A DNA stretch of 64,000 bases from Symbiodinium natans (lineage: Eukaryota; Sar; Dinophyceae; Suessiales; Symbiodiniaceae), in assembly GCA_905221605.1 (NCBI GenBank), contig CAJNDS010000091.1:460283-524282 (forward strand), in the 5' to 3' direction. The translations under genes and the position numbers were made by a program. Within the stretch, counting starts at the first letter, position 1, and each line of letters begins with the position of its first letter. The notes below the pieces were generated by a model. That model was not told where the DNA came from and did not search any database. It saw only the letters and a program-made list of their open reading frames with translations. Of this stretch, positions 35,501 through 45,722 are shown piece after piece.

Positions 35501-37845
35501 CTGAACTCGCTAAGCTCCCCAAAAAGCCACACCACTAGTTCAAAAACATCAGAAAGAAACAGGGGGGGGGGGGGGGGGGGGGGGGCCGGGGTAAAGGAGG
35601 GACCCTTTTAAGGTAAGGGACCTTAGGGGTCATAATTACAAGGGTTCTATAGAGGAATAAGATTTAGGGTCCCTTCGAAGATTCCTCTTATACCCTTAAA
35701 TAGAGTTTGAGGAATGCGGTTTGAGCGTAAGATCTTGGGCTCCTGGCTAGGTTCAGGACCTCCCTGTCTGACAGTCGCTCGAAGCAGTTGCCGGAAGACC
35801 CCAAATGCCCACCCTAAACTCCACACCCTAAACCTTCTCAGTTCCACCCGAAGCCCTATAATAAGCCCCATCAAACCCGACACCCTAAACACTTACCAGG
35901 GTCCTAAACGAACAGCACCGGACGTGCCCTGGTGCCTGCGTTGCTACATTACAGCTGACAAGGATGATGAGAAACGACCCTCAACTTTGCCCCTGCGTTT
36001 TCACCATTAGACCCTAAACCCTAAACCCTAAAACCCCGGTCGCACCTGTTGCCCGGGATAGTGCGCCCGCAAATGAGCATCCAGGGCAAGGCACTCCTGT
36101 CGCACGCATGGCTGTAGGGTGCCATGTCAGGGCTTCTGGGTTGCCAAAGGCCTGATCCTAAGCACTACTGCTCCTAGAGATAGCCCTAAACCCTAAACCC
36201 TAAACCCTAAACGCTAAACCCTAAACCCTAAGGCGTAACAGACTAGCATCTCAGAACACTTACACAAGCTCCGGAGAGTACCCCACCCCTTCCTGAGTCT
36301 TCAGCGGGAATCGGGAACTAGGTATCTTCAAAAAACCCTAAAACCTAAACCCTAAACCCTACAACTAGAGGGGACTCTCTGAGGTACCTCATGCCATATG
36401 TCCCTCCTGACTAGCTAAACCCCACTGTGCTCCCCAGCTTACAAACGACATCTGCTCAAACAGCCCAGCACTCTACCCCCCAGTTCAGGGTTCAGGGTTT
36501 AGGGCTTACGGTTTAGGTTTGCGTTTTAGGGTTTAGGAGTTCAGGGTTCACGTTTGGGTTTTGGGAACTTCAACCTTAATTCGGAATCAGGGCTCCTACG
36601 TGGTTTAAGGTGTGTTCTTCATAGGGAGAGGGGGCGCCTGAACCCCCTAAACCCTAAACCCTAAAACCTAAACCCGAAACCCTAAACCCTAAACCACAAA
36701 CCCTAAACCTGCCATGTTTGCATCCTGGCTGTTGGACCAGAACTGGTGCAAACCCTACTTGGAGGTTCAGAGTACAAATTACCCAATCAGAAAGTGTGGC
36801 TATAACCCACTTGTAAGCCCCTGAAGTACCCTAAATAGGGATATGTAGAGTTCTAGTTGGGTTACTAAGTACCATGAACCTCCAAATAGACCCCCAAACC
36901 CTAAACCCGACACCCTAAACCCTGAACCCTAAGCCCTAAACCCGAGATCCTGTAACTTGCGAAAAAACATACACTCCTCATAGGGGATTGAGTTCAACCC
37001 TTCGCCCTGAGCCCTGAACCCTGTAATTGTCCCTAAACACTTGGGGCTTAGGGTTTAGGTCTTAGGCTAGGTTGCCCAGAAACCTAGGATGAAAAAGGGT
37101 GCCCTTTTTTGCTTAAAGGGGTTTACAAGGGAACCTCAACCTACCACAAAGGGAACAGGGGTACTACTGGGCATCCTAGTAGGGCTTAGAAACCCTGCTG
37201 AATTTCAGCTGGGCGCCTCCCGCGTCAGCGCTTTGCGGTTGACGGGGTTGATGAAATCGAAGGAGCTAAGCCTTGGATTAGCCCAGCTGACAAGGGTTTA
37301 GGGTTTAGGGTTTAGGGTGGTGGTGTCGGGGTTGTTAGGGTTTTAACATCTTGTAGACATGAAAAAGGCGACGGGCTTAAGGTTGGCCTACAGCAACCTG
37401 TATGCTCCAAGAGGTACCAGACTCATGGGATTTTTTTCTACGAAACTTACTCAACCCTTGTAAACTCTGAACCCTGAACCTTGAACTCTTAAACCCACAG
37501 ATGGGTTAGTTCTTGCTTAGGCTTTTGGGTCGCATGAGGTCTGGCCGGGATATTGATGATGCCAGGGCTCAGAACCTGGGGCCCACCCAATTTCCCATTT
37601 TGTACAGACAAGAAAAGTTTAAAGTTCGCCCGAAGGCTCAGCAAGGTTTAAGTTTACACTTCAGGTTATCATGAAATAAACAGCTGTAGGGCTTCTAGTG
37701 TCAGTTGGCTAAGTACGTTCGAAGGCCTAGAACCTAAACCCTAAACCCTCAACCCTAAAGCCTAGACCCTAAGTAAGCGCCAAAGGCACAGGAAGCTTGC
37801 CAGAAACCGGGCATCGAAGTAGTGAGGAACCGCGGTGCCCCCTGG
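32533..37845 (-). CDS. U-box-like gene (exon chain)
   Basis: Minus-strand exons 37845-37797, 37271-37217, 36096-36046, 35418-35373, 34846-34768, 34228-34157, 33670-33635 and 32559-32533. The first six join with matching phases (2, 0, 0, 1, 2). The product reads LRCPVSGK, LSSFDFINPVNRKALTRE, ECLALDAHLRAHYPGQQ, ATSVTDAFDLFQKNG, then GSDLVRREATAVFQHL. CPVSGK...FINPVNRKALTRE...LDAHLRAHYP resembles a U-box-like fold (C-P-x-S/T-G then D/N-P-V/I, and a helix), which in E3 ligases binds E2 enzymes; the similarity is from memory and weak. Three donors are GC. Phases in the last two joins depend on donor choice. Confidence 0.62.
32817..32883. repeat. TTTAGGG array
   Basis: Nine perfect units, with a directly opposed CCCTAAA/TTTAGGG junction at 32690-32722 just to the left. 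Confidence 0.85.
33027..33055. repeat. T-run/G-run pair
   Basis: About 17 T followed by 12 G; the mirror of the C(n)A(n) pairs elsewhere. Confidence 0.8.
33635..33670 (-). CDS. Candidate acidic exon
   Basis: Twelve codons, CEHEVIDDDDIR, with a strong donor CGC|GTGAGC and acceptor CGATTGAG; frame also open outside these limits. Confidence 0.5.
34157..34228 (-). CDS. U-box-like gene exon
   Basis: LSVRDLDSRGRAINYNDGGL on the minus strand, acceptor CCGTTTAG, GC donor in GCTTAGGG (or GT one heptamer later). Confidence 0.55.
34611..34723. mobile_element. Element family B, ACCCAGGAG subfamily
   Basis: Ends CTAGACCCAGGAGTAACCTAGG and GGGCCTACTCTGGGTCCT; interior AGGATACCCTTTTGGTTTAG. Confidence 0.7.
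34768..34846 (-). CDS. U-box-like gene exon
   Basis: GGSDLVRREATAVFQHLFRP with acceptor CATCGATAG and GC donor GG|GCTTAGGG. Inverted arrays on both sides. Confidence 0.6.
34868..34950. repeat. TTTAGGG array
   Basis: About 12 near-perfect units on the acceptor side of the 34768-34846 exon. Confidence 0.9.
34983..35164 (+). CDS. Candidate plus-strand coding fragment
   Basis: Reads MPPPKHLPDAIRGFGEELAG then AWQQRRTAQKETGASDANS, protein-like in composition and the best plus-strand candidate in the right part of the window. No splice support; could be an inserted gene fragment inside an intron of the U-box-like gene. Confidence 0.3.
35373..35418 (-). CDS. U-box-like gene exon
   Basis: ATSVTDAFDLFQKNG, 46 nt, acceptor GTCGCAAG|G, donor CG|GTGCC. 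The frame stays open on both sides (KVDINSLLHDWCRK upstream, GAWVWASFRYREHLKD downstream), so the exon could be longer. Confidence 0.6.
35563..35585. repeat. Poly(G) run
   Basis: About 23 consecutive G, likely unreliable in exact length. Confidence 0.8.
36046..36096 (-). CDS. U-box-like gene exon
   Basis: Exactly 17 codons, ECLALDAHLRAHYPGQQ, phase 0-0; acceptor GTGCGACAG|G, donor CAG|GTGCGACC. Confidence 0.65.
36756..36888. mobile_element. Element family A copy
   Basis: TACTTGGAGGTTCAGAGTAC to GTACCATGAACCTCCAAATA, 133 bp, intact inverted ends. Confidence 0.78.
37067..37179. mobile_element. Element family B copy
   Basis: CTAGGTTGCCCAGAAACC to GTACTACTGGGCATCCTAG, 113 bp, interior nearly identical to 26275-26390, so both are recent. 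Confidence 0.8.
37217..37271 (-). CDS. U-box-like gene exon
   Basis: LSSFDFINPVNRKALTRE with GC donor GAG|GCGCCC and acceptor ATCCAAG|G. Lies between an element-B copy and a TTTAGGG array. Confidence 0.62.
37797..37845 (-). CDS. U-box-like gene exon
   Basis: Acceptor TTCTGCTTGCAG. In the phase fitting the next exon it reads GHRGSSLLRCPVSGK, ending at a GC donor (AA|GCTTCC). Another frame (TAVPHYFDARFLASFL) is also open. Confidence 0.5.
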
Positions 37846-37877
37846 CTGCAAGCAGAACCTCGGACCACAATTATGGG

Positions 37878-37962
37878 GGTTAGGGTTTAGGGTTTAGGGT
37901 TTAGGGTTTAGGGTTTAGGGTTTAGGGTTTAGGGTTTAGGGTTTAATTAGGGTTTAGGGCAT
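37878..37962. repeat. TTTAGGG array
   Basis: About 11 units ending with a TTTAATTAGGG interruption. Confidence 0.85.
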
Positions 37963-38039
37963 GGGGATGATAAGGGTTTAAGGCATACTTTCTAGGTTGC
38001 GATCGTGACCGCCCTCGCTCGCACGTTTTAATCAAGTAG

Positions 38040-38195
38040 ATCCAAGAGCAACCTGGGAATAACAAGGGTCGGTACCCTTTTTGGGTTTAGGGTTTAGGGT
38101 TTAGGGTCTAGGGTCTAAAGGCTCACAAGTGGTTAACGGCACCGAACTCTTGGGAAGGGAACGAACGGAGTATACTGGCATCCCAGTCATCCAGG
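38040..38195. mobile_element. Element family B relic with heptamer insertion
   Basis: Family B-like ends (AAGAGCAACCTGGGAATAAC and ACTGGCATCCCAGT) and GGTACCCTTTTTGGG interior, interrupted by four TTTAGGG/TCTAGGG units at 38088-38112. Confidence 0.5.
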
Positions 38196-38199
38196 TCGG

Positions 38200-38640
38200 C
38201 TTGTACTGAACGATGCTGATCGAGCCTAAACCCGACACCCCGCAACCCCGCAACCAGAATAACGCACAACCAAAGGAGAACTAAGGGTTATCTGGGCAGT
38301 CCGTTAAGGGCGGCGAGCAATTCAGGCTTATAGGTTTGATCACACAACTTACATGCGAACTAAAACCTGACCCCTGTATTCTTACCAGTTCTTAACCGAA
38401 CTCGGGGCACAGGTTCGGTATATCACACAAAGGAAGCCTTCTCAAGTTACGGGAGTATATGTAGGGAACCAAAACCCTAACAAACTCCAGGCCCTGAGCC
38501 CGAAGCCCAATACCCTAAATCCTAACCACCAGCCCAAAAACCTGAAACATAAAATCCTAGAGACCCTAACCCGAAACCACAAACCCTAAACCCTAATCCC
38601 TAATCCCTAATCCCTAAAACCTAAACCCTAGTAAGTAGCC
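38200..38640. other. Non-coding stretch
   Basis: Unique sequence then degenerate heptamers; no exon supported. Confidence 0.35.
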
Positions 38641-38652
38641 CCTAGCCCACGC

Positions 38653-38712
38653 TTTCAGCGCTCGGGCACGGAGGCGCCGTCAACTCGGCAATGGGAACAA
38701 GAGAGATGGGAC
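38653..38712 (-). CDS. Candidate exon
   Basis: VPISLVPIAELTAPPCPSAE (minus strand), acceptor GCCAAGTCAG|G; donor probably near GCGTGGGC. Arrays inverted on both sides. Confidence 0.45.
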
Positions 38713-39437
38713 CTGACTTGGCGCCGTAGGGTTCAGGGTTTAGGGTTACGGGTTTAGGGTTTAGAGGTTTCGGGTCTAGGGTTTAAGGCTAGGGCTCAGG
38801 GTTGAGGGGGTTTAGGGTTGAGGGTTTAGGGTTTAGGGTTTAGGGTTTAGGGTTTGGGTTGCTAAAGCTGCGTTGTTGCTGAGATCTTTGGGGGGTTAGG
38901 GTTGTGAAGGTGGCGAGTTGATGTGTGGGTCTCTTCTTGCAGCCTTTGGGAGAGTTTGCCATCAGGATTTCGGTCTCCACGAACCCTAAACTCATGGCTA
39001 CCTTGGACCCCCTAAGCTTGTGCCCCTGGGTTTGGGAACCCTTTAAAAGATCCACGGGAATGCAAGCCGGGCTACATGAGGAGTACACATATTAAGGGCA
39101 CCCCTGGGTTGCACATCCTCAGGGGTCCAATCACGAGTCCCTTGATACCTGTAAACCCCAAACCCTAAGCCCCGAACGCGGCTCGCTGCCTCCGCAAAGG
39201 CCCGAAACCTAAAACCAAGCTTCTTTGCGGAAGCTATGTTGTCATACAAGAACCCGAAACAGCAGAAAAGGAAATCGCATCCCTGACACGGAACCAATCA
39301 CGCCTCCAAAGCCCCTGAAACAGAAAGCAACTTATCTTGAACCCTAAACCCCAAAACCTTAATTAAACCCTAAACTCTAAGCCCTGAATCCTAAACCTTA
39401 AAGCCTAAACCCTATACCATGAAGCCACTATTGCAGT

Positions 39438-39598
39438 CACTACTAGTTGCTTAAGAACCCCCGCCCCTCCCCCCCCCCCCCCAAAAAAAGAACAAAAACA
39501 CAAAAATGTACTATAGAAATAATAATCCCCCATAGTACCCTTATAGGGAAGAATGTTTTTTTTTTTTTTTTTGTGTGGGGGGGGGTTCATAAGCAATT
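39438..39598. mobile_element. Element family D with homopolymer pairs at both ends
   Basis: Left end AGTTGCTTAAGAACCCCCGC, right end GGGGGTTCATAAGCAATT, inverted repeats. Just inside are C14A7 on the left and T18(GTGT)G9 on the right, themselves inverted. Relatives at 47021-47137 and 57187-57270. Confidence 0.6.
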
Positions 39599-39623
39599 CC
39601 TAAACCCTAAACCCTAAACAAAC

Positions 39624-39711
39624 CTGCTTGGCCAAGGAGCAGTCGCCATCGACTCTGGACCACCAGCCGGGTTCGCGTCGACGCTCCTGGCAGAAACATT
39701 CTGTTGGGACT
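39624..39711 (-). CDS. Candidate exon
   Basis: VPTECFCQERRREPGWWSRV then DGDCSLAKQ; donor AAGCAG|GTTTGTTTAGGG runs into the array. Start may be the GCCAG at about 39690. Confidence 0.55.
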
Positions 39712-40218
39712 GCTGGGATGCCCGACACTCTCAACAAACCCTGAACCCTAAACCCTAAAGCCTAAACCCTAAACTTAGACCCAGAACGTACGGTCTGAGG
39801 ATTGCTTGGCTGCCTTTGGTTTAGGATTTTCGGTGTCTTTGGAGCTGGTCGTCGGTGAACAACAAGGCAGGCTGTGACCCTGAACATTGGTCGCGTATAT
39901 GGGAACACGGCTCAGCAGGCCAGCGACCCACACCTGACCTAAACCTCAGCCCCTGAACCCTCAAAACCCTTAAGACCCTAAAAGACTTCAGCCCCTGAAC
40001 CCTAAAAACCCTGAAGACCCTAAACCCTAAACTCTAAACCCTGAAGCCCCTAAACCCAAAACCCTAAACCCTACATTCCCCTAAAGCCCTAACAACCCTC
40101 AACCCTTGCAAGCCCTGGCCCGAATCCCGAAGAAAACCCAAAGCCTGCATCCCTCAAGCCACCAACACATCTGAAGGGTTTAGGGTTTAGGGTTTAGGGT
40201 TTAGGGTTTAGGGTTTAG

Positions 40219-40300
40219 GGTTTAGGTTTGGCACTTGGCCCTTGTCCTTCTTTCCCTTGCCTTTGCCTTTGCTCTTTCCTTTCCCTTTCTTGCCTTGGCA
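40219..40300 (-). CDS. Candidate Gly/Lys-rich exon
   Basis: Reads CQGKKGKGKSKGKGKGKKDK in one frame, RERKEQRQRQGKEGQG in another. Strongly basic linker either way. Flanked by TTTAGGG on both sides. Confidence 0.4.
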
Positions 40301-40679
40301 TAACACTCTGGGAGCGAAACGCAGACTTCAGGGTTGAGAGGTGAGGGTGTAAGATGTAGGGTTTACGGTTTAGGGCTTGGGGATTGGGGTTTAGGGTTTG
40401 TTTGGGGGGGGGGGTGTTATATGGCCGTAGGGGCCGTTTCCGGGGCCTCCCATAAGCACAGACCATATTTCTAACCTGGCTGTACGCCTCTTGCATGCAG
40501 CTACAAGCACATCTGAGTCAATGAAGACTTCACACCATTCACTTGTCAAACGCAAAGGGAGAACTGGACTTGGAGAGCCCACGAAAATTAGCGGGCTGTG
40601 CTGATCCAGACCAACTAGACAACCATCTAGTAAAGGCAAAAGAAGGAGGAAGACATTGGACAACCCCAAGCCCTAACCC

Positions 40680-40830
40680 ACCCTAAACCCTAAACCCTAA
40701 ACCCTAAACCCTAAACCCTAAACCCTAAACCCTAAACCCTAAACCCTAAACCCTAAACCCTAAACCCTAAACCCTAAACCCTGAACCCCAAACCCTACTA
40801 AACCCTAAAAAAACCCTAAACCCCAAACCC
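40680..40830. repeat. CCCTAAA array, about 16 perfect units
   Basis: The perfect block runs 40682-40781, then variants. One of the most uniform arrays here. Confidence 0.9.
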
Positions 40831-40832
40831 CC

Positions 40833-40893
40833 GGATGTGCAGGCAATGCCCGCAGCTCAAGGCTTGGAGCCTCGGGCGGGCTTGAAACCCACT
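40833..40893 (-). CDS. Candidate exon
   Basis: FQARPRLQALSCGHCLHIRG on the minus strand, placed between a CCCTAAA array and the 43-bp tandem repeat. Confidence 0.4.
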
Positions 40894-40921
40894 GTAGACT
40901 CAGGTAGGGCTCTCTAGGGCT

Positions 40922-41265
40922 TTCATTCTATAGGTTTAAGGTTTCGGGTTTGGGGTCTGGGGTTTTCATTCTATAGGTTTAAGGTTTCGGGTTTGGGGTC
41001 TGGGGTTTTCATTCTATGGGTTTAAGGTTTCGGGTTTGGGGTCTGGGGTTTTCATTCTATAGGTTTAAGGTTTCGGGTTTGGGGTCTGGGGTTTTCATTC
41101 TATGGGTTTAAGGTTTCGGGTTTGGGGTCTGGGGTTTTCATTCTATAGGTTTAAGGTTTCGGGTTTGGGGTCTGGGGTTTTCATTCTATAGGTTTAAGGT
41201 TTCGGGTTTGGGGTCTGGGGTTTTCATTCTATAGGTTTAAGGTTTAGGGTTTGGGGTCTGGGGTT
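40922..41265. repeat. 43-bp tandem repeat, eight copies
   Basis: Unit starts TTCATTCTATAGGTTTAAGG and carries heptamer-like parts (TTTCGGGTTTGGGG). Copies begin at 40922 and then every 43 bp to 41223. Copies are near-identical apart from an A/G change in TATAGG/TATGGG. Confidence 0.92.
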
Positions 41266-41396
41266 TGGGGTTTAGGGTTTGGGGTTTGGGGTTTAGGGTT
41301 TGGGGTTTGGGGTTTTTGGGCGCTTTAGTGCTTGCCAAGGGCTATCAGGTGAAAAAAGCTAGGGGCTCTTGAAAGTCTTGTGCTCCTGGGAAAGAC

Positions 41397-41455
41397 AGAC
41401 GCTGGGAAGGCCGGCCTTTCCCATCAGCTTCGGCCGCTGGCGGAGCCTCTGGCGC
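41397..41455 (-). CDS. Candidate exon
   Basis: APEAPPAAEADGKGRPSQRL with GCG CCA GAG start; acceptor AACCTAG|G, donor CT|GTCTTTCC. 59 nt, phase 0 to 2. Confidence 0.55.
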
Positions 41456-41476
41456 CTAGGTTTACAAGGTTTTGCT

Positions 41477-41666
41477 TGGGATGTTCCCCCCTTATACTAG
41501 TTAGGGGCTAAACCCTAAACCCTAAACCCTAAACCCTAAACCCTAAACCCTAAACCCTAAACCCTAAACCCTAAACCCTAAACCCTAAACCCTACACCCT
41601 AAACCCTAAACCCTAAACCCCCAAGTACCCCTGTTAAGGACTGCTAGTATAAGGGGTAACATCCCC
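41477..41666. mobile_element. Element family C interrupted by a CCCTAAA array
   Basis: Ends TTGGGATGTTCCCCCCTTATACTA and TAGTATAAGGGGTAACATCCCC are family C. About 16 CCCTAAA units (41508-41625) sit inside it, so the array arrived after the element. Confidence 0.8.
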
Positions 41667-42013
41667 AGGTCTCATTCTAGGCCAGCGCTCAAAACCCCAC
41701 TTTGTCGTGTGGGTTGGCCCCCACCTTTAGGGTTTTGGGGTTAGGGTTTAGGGTTGAGGGTTGAGGGTTTAGGGTTCAGGGTTTAGTTGTCGCAAAAACC
41801 GGCTGTTGTTACAAACCTTTTTGTCGCGCTGTGAGCGCCTGGGCCGGTTACAAGCCCTAACGTTTTGAGCTTATAAGCCCTGAACCCTGAACGCGAAAGA
41901 CCTCCCTCCCCGCCCATTCCCTGAAACAAAAAAGAAAACGACCTCCCTAAACCCTGAAACCTAAACCCTAAACCCGAAACCCTAAACCCTGAAAAACATG
42001 TCAATTTCTGGAC

Positions 42014-42072
42014 ATGGCCTCGGGAGCTGCCTTCAGCGCCGGCGCTGGCGCTGGAGAGGCGAACGCCTTGAG
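42014..42072 (-). CDS. Candidate exon (Ala/Pro linker)
   Basis: LKAFASPAPAPALKAAPEA, 59 nt; acceptor GGCCCTCAG, donor AT|GTCCAG. Arrays inverted on both sides. Confidence 0.55.
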
Positions 42073-42453
42073 CTGAGGGCCGGAGAGCTTAACGGTTCAG
42101 GGTTAGGATTTAGGGTTTAAGATTTTAGGGTTTAGGGTTAAGGGTTTTGGGGTGTTGGGCGGGGTTTAGGGTTTAGGCTTTTGGGTTGTTGGGTTTAGGG
42201 TTTTGGGTTGCGGGGTCTAAGGTACACTTGGTCAAAACAGCGGCAAGTAGACGAATCGCTCGCTCTGCTCTGAGCCCCTAGAAGCCTGAACCCTAAAAAA
42301 GCCCTAAGCCCCGAACCCGAAACCCTAGTAAACCCTAAACCCTAAACCCCAAACCCCAAACCCTAAACCTTAAACCCCAAACCCTAAACCCCAATCCCCA
42401 CAGCCTAAACCCCGATAACAAATGAAAAATAACCCTAAAGCCTGAACCCCCAC

Positions 42454-42519
42454 CTGTGTGGCCGCCGAGGGCTCCTCAATTTCCTCCTCTTCTTCTTCCT
42501 CCTCCTCGCCGGCCTGGGA
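42454..42519 (-). CDS. Candidate acidic exon
   Basis: Exactly 22 codons, SQAGEEEEEEEEEIEEPSAA then TQ. Donor CACACAG|GTGGGG is strong; acceptor CTCGGGAG. Phase 0-0. Confidence 0.6.
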
Positions 42520-42539
42520 CTCCCGAGGCTTACTTTTTT

Positions 42540-43860
42540 GTTAGGGCGTTTAGGGTTTTTAGGGTTTTGGGTTGTTTAGGGTTTTGTAGGGTTTTTAGGT
42601 TTCTGGATTTTTTAGGCGGATTTTTCGGGTTCTTAGGGTTTTTAGGGTTTGCAGAGATTTTGAGGGTTGTTTAGGGTTTTTAGTTTTTAAAGCTTTAGGG
42701 GGCAGGGTTTAGGGTTTCGGGCTGAGGGTTTAGAGTTTCGGGTTTTGAGGTTCAGGGGCCTGTAGGGGGTTTATCGGGGTACTGGCGCATACTTTAAATG
42801 GTAGTAGCCACAATAAGGAGTAGCTAAAGAATGACAGACTCCGTAAGGTTCAAACTGAAAATGAGAATATGTCAAGAACAATACCTTAAACAAGTGTTTA
42901 GCGAGATTGTCGTTCATAGTGGTTTTCTCCAAGAGGCTTACATGCCCTGCACCCTGTATAACCTTAAGTTCGAGCCGCAGAGCCTCAAGATACCCAGACC
43001 CTAACCGCTAACACCTCAGCCTAAACCATTGACTAGACTTTGACAGCACGCTCACACCCTACACCCTCAACCCTACATCCGGGCAGTTTGAAGTGAAGGT
43101 GCCGGATTGGCCAGGCTGCTTCGGGGTTTTCCTGTTAAGGGCTCGGTTTGGGCTTGGGAATTAGCCGCCTGGTTTTTTGGGGTTCTGAGCTAAGCCGCTC
43201 GGCTCTGTAGATGTCCGAACGAAAGGCTGCTAAGCCTCAACCCGAAATCAACCCTAAACCCTAAACCCTAAACCCTAAACCCTGAACCCTAAACCCTAAA
43301 CCCTAAACCCTAAACCCTAAACCCTAAACCCTAAACCCTTAAACCCTAAACCCGAAATCTATGAGGTTCTGGCTGGATAGCGGGGACCTACTACAAAGGC
43401 AGCCTAAGTGAGTGCCAAGATCATGGCCCTGCAAACCTTGTTTAGTTTCTTGCTTGCGCGGGATAGGATCCCTTTTCTCCTACAGTACCTCCAGGTGAAA
43501 TGATGAGGTTTGGGCCACTTAGGGTTTGGGGTTTCGGGTGGTCAGGGTTCGTCAGGGCTGCGGAGTGACCTCGGGGTTGAGGATATAGGCCATGCCAGCA
43601 CCCCTAAGCCAGCCCTAAACCCTAAACCCTAAACCCTAAACCCCTATTGGGGTGTTACCACACTTGTGTTGCGGGCACTCAGATTAAGAGTTTAGAGGTG
43701 CATAGGGGGCCAAGTTTTTGGGCATTTTGGGCAAGTTGTTTAAAACTTCTAGACCACAAGCATGTAGATATGCATATACGTAGATGTAGATATGACCCCT
43801 ACCAATGGCAAAGGAACCCCTCTAGATCCGACACCTTGACCGGGTGTTCGCCAATTGCCT
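42540..43860. other. Mostly non-coding stretch
   Basis: TTTTTAGGG-rich variants (42540-42720), unique DNA, a CCCTAAA array at 43250-43360 and a weak exon candidate at about 43080-43130 (PEAAWPIRHLHFKLPG, minus). Nothing firmer. Confidence 0.35.
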
Positions 43861-43862
43861 GC

Positions 43863-43988
43863 CTTGGTCATCCCTATGTTGGCTAACGCTTCGCGCGCTC
43901 TCCGCTCCATCTCCTTCTCAAGTGCCGAGGCTGTTGGGGGTGTACGAGGTACCTTGGCCTCTAGTTGCACTTCTTCTTTGTTGAATGC
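43863..43988 (-). CDS. Candidate coiled-coil exon, largest of the set
   Basis: Exactly 42 codons, phase 0-0: AFNKEEVQLEAKVPRTPP, then SALEKEMERRAREALANIGM. Acceptor GGAAGTAG|G, GC donor AAG|GCAGGC. A stop lies just before the acceptor in this frame, which supports the boundary. Confidence 0.62.
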
Positions 43989-44059
43989 CTACTTCCATGG
44001 TCAAGGATATGCCAAGGAAACGGTGGCGCCAAAAATTATGGAAGGTTTAGGTAGGGTTT

Positions 44060-44580
44060 ATGAGGCTTGGGGTGGTGGAGGTGGCGTTTAAGGTCAAGGG
44101 TTTAGGGTTTGGTCAGGCTAGCGACCTCCACGACTGCTCTCTCTACTTACTCGTTCTGAGTTGGCACGTCGATAGTTCGGGTCCTTGTCCATATAACAAG
44201 CCAAAATTAGAGGGATATAAGGTTCCTAACTCTCGAACTGCATACGAAGAACCAGTAGGTTTAGTGCGCGATTTGCAAAACTGTTTGGGTCAAATCGTTT
44301 GCCCACTTGCATCTTTATCGTCTTTGTAGCGCTGCAGCGGTACATAGAGCCGCCTGCCTCGACAACGGCCCCACACATTCGAACACCTAAGCCCCTAAAC
44401 CCCTGAACCGCAAACCACGAAAACCCCAAGCTCAACTCCCAAAGGTCACACTAAAGCGCTAAACCCAAACCCCAAATCCCACACACCCTAGACCCTAAAC
44501 CCTGAACACTACACCCCCAACCAACTGAACCCCGAAACCTCATAGGCCCTGAACGCCGGAACCCCTAAACCCAGATGTCT
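44060..44580. other. Unique stretch, coding status unclear
   Basis: Open stretches exist on both strands (44060-44329 plus; 44226-44435 minus) but neither shows a domain or splice context. Confidence 0.3.
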
Positions 44581-44594
44581 GAACACACCCTTAC

Positions 44595-44655
44595 AGCCAT
44601 TCTGCTAGGCTGCAGACAGCTATGAGCCGCAACAGGTAGGCCGCACGCAGCGGCA
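44595..44655 (-). CDS. Candidate hydrophobic exon
   Basis: LPLRAAYLLRLIAVCSLAEW in one frame, with strong donor GCT|GTAAGG at 44594. A second frame (FLAAACGLPVAAHSCLQPS) is also open. Confidence 0.5.
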
Positions 44656-44789
44656 AGAAAGGGTTCCGGGTTTGGGGCTGCTTGGACTTTAGGGGGTTTG
44701 GGGAATATCGGGTTTAGGTGCTTCAGGGTGTTGGGCATAAGAGCTCCGTAAGCCCTAAACCCTAAACCCTAAACCCTAAACCAAAAACC

Positions 44790-44878
44790 CATCATTCCAA
44801 CAAGCTCCACACGCATGTGGCGTGCAGTCTCCTCCTGCTTCTGCTGCCTTTGCTGCGCGCCCTTGGCAGCACCTGTTG
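44790..44878 (-). CDS. Candidate exon
   Basis: APTGAAKGAQQRQQKQEETA then RHMRVELVGM, glutamine/charged helix. CCCTAAA on the low side, TTTAGGG then GGGTTTG variants on the high side. Confidence 0.58.
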
Positions 44879-44896
44879 GGGCCGATGGGGTTTAGG

Positions 44897-44945
44897 GTTT
44901 AGGGTTTGGGGTTTGGGGTTTGGGGTTTGGGGTTTGGGGTTTCGG
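44897..44945. repeat. GGGTTTG variant array
   Basis: Six uniform GGGTTTG units following two TTTAGGG. Confidence 0.75.
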
Positions 44946-45000
44946 GTTTTTCTGATGCCGGCGGAGACCCTAAGAACCCTCGAAAACTAAACCCAAGTGT

Positions 45001-45105
45001 AATTAACCTAGGAATGAAACGGGTGCCCTTTTTGGTTTACAGGAGCTTAAAAGGAAACCTAAACCATAAACAACAAGGAACAGGGCCCTAGTTCGGGTCC
45101 TCGTG
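45001..45105. mobile_element. Element family B, ACCCAGAG-like, diverged
   Basis: AACCTAGGAATGAAACGGGTGCCC to GGGCCCTAGTTCGGGTCCT; interior CCCTTTTTGGTTTACAGG. Confidence 0.5.
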
Positions 45106-45661
45106 ACCCTGAACAATAAGCCCTGATACCGAAGAAAGGGAAATCAGGGCCTACTTTGGAGTTCAGGAGTGATCCAAACCATGCCTAAGACCTAAAGCCC
45201 TACAACCCAGAACTCCCTAAACCCTAAACCGTAAACCCTAAACCCTAAACACCCCTGGAGCCCCCGCAGCCCAACAAACGAGGACTTTCCTGGAACAGAA
45301 ACCCCTGACTGGGGCTGCCTGCTGGTTCTTACCACATGATCCCTTAGTATGGTCCCTTGCCTCCTCTACAGGGTTCTGACGTATGGGCCCTTGGGTTGTG
45401 CAGGGGATTTTTAAGGGCCTGTCCATACATGGTCCTAAACCCTAAACCCTAAACTCTAAACCCATGAACCTCCAAGTGACTACCAGAACTGACCAACCCT
45501 GAACTCTAGAAACCCGAACCCCCTACTTCCCGACTCAGAACCAGCAAGACAAGCACTGACCCCAACACTAAACCCTAAACGCTAAGCCCCATGCCCTAAA
45601 CCCTAGACCCTAAGCCCTAGACAATAACTCCTGAACCCTAACCCTAAGCCCTAGAAGCCAT

Positions 45662-45722
45662 CCCGGCCCAGCCTTTGCCGATAGCTCGGCCTTTGCCCAC
45701 TCTGCCTCACTAGTGCTGAGAA
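45662..45722 (-). CDS. Candidate exon
   Basis: SEAEWAKAELSAKAGPGWL on the minus strand, same charged/Trp style as other exons of this run. Confidence 0.5.

Noticed and set aside
40922..41265. CRISPR-like array
   Set aside because: The 43-bp units are contiguous with no unique spacers, so it is a plain tandem repeat.
42456..42674. Plus-strand ORF rich in Phe/Leu/Pro
   Set aside because: Antisense of the acidic exon 42454-42519 followed by heptamer variants, which always read as Phe/Gly/Leu/Val.
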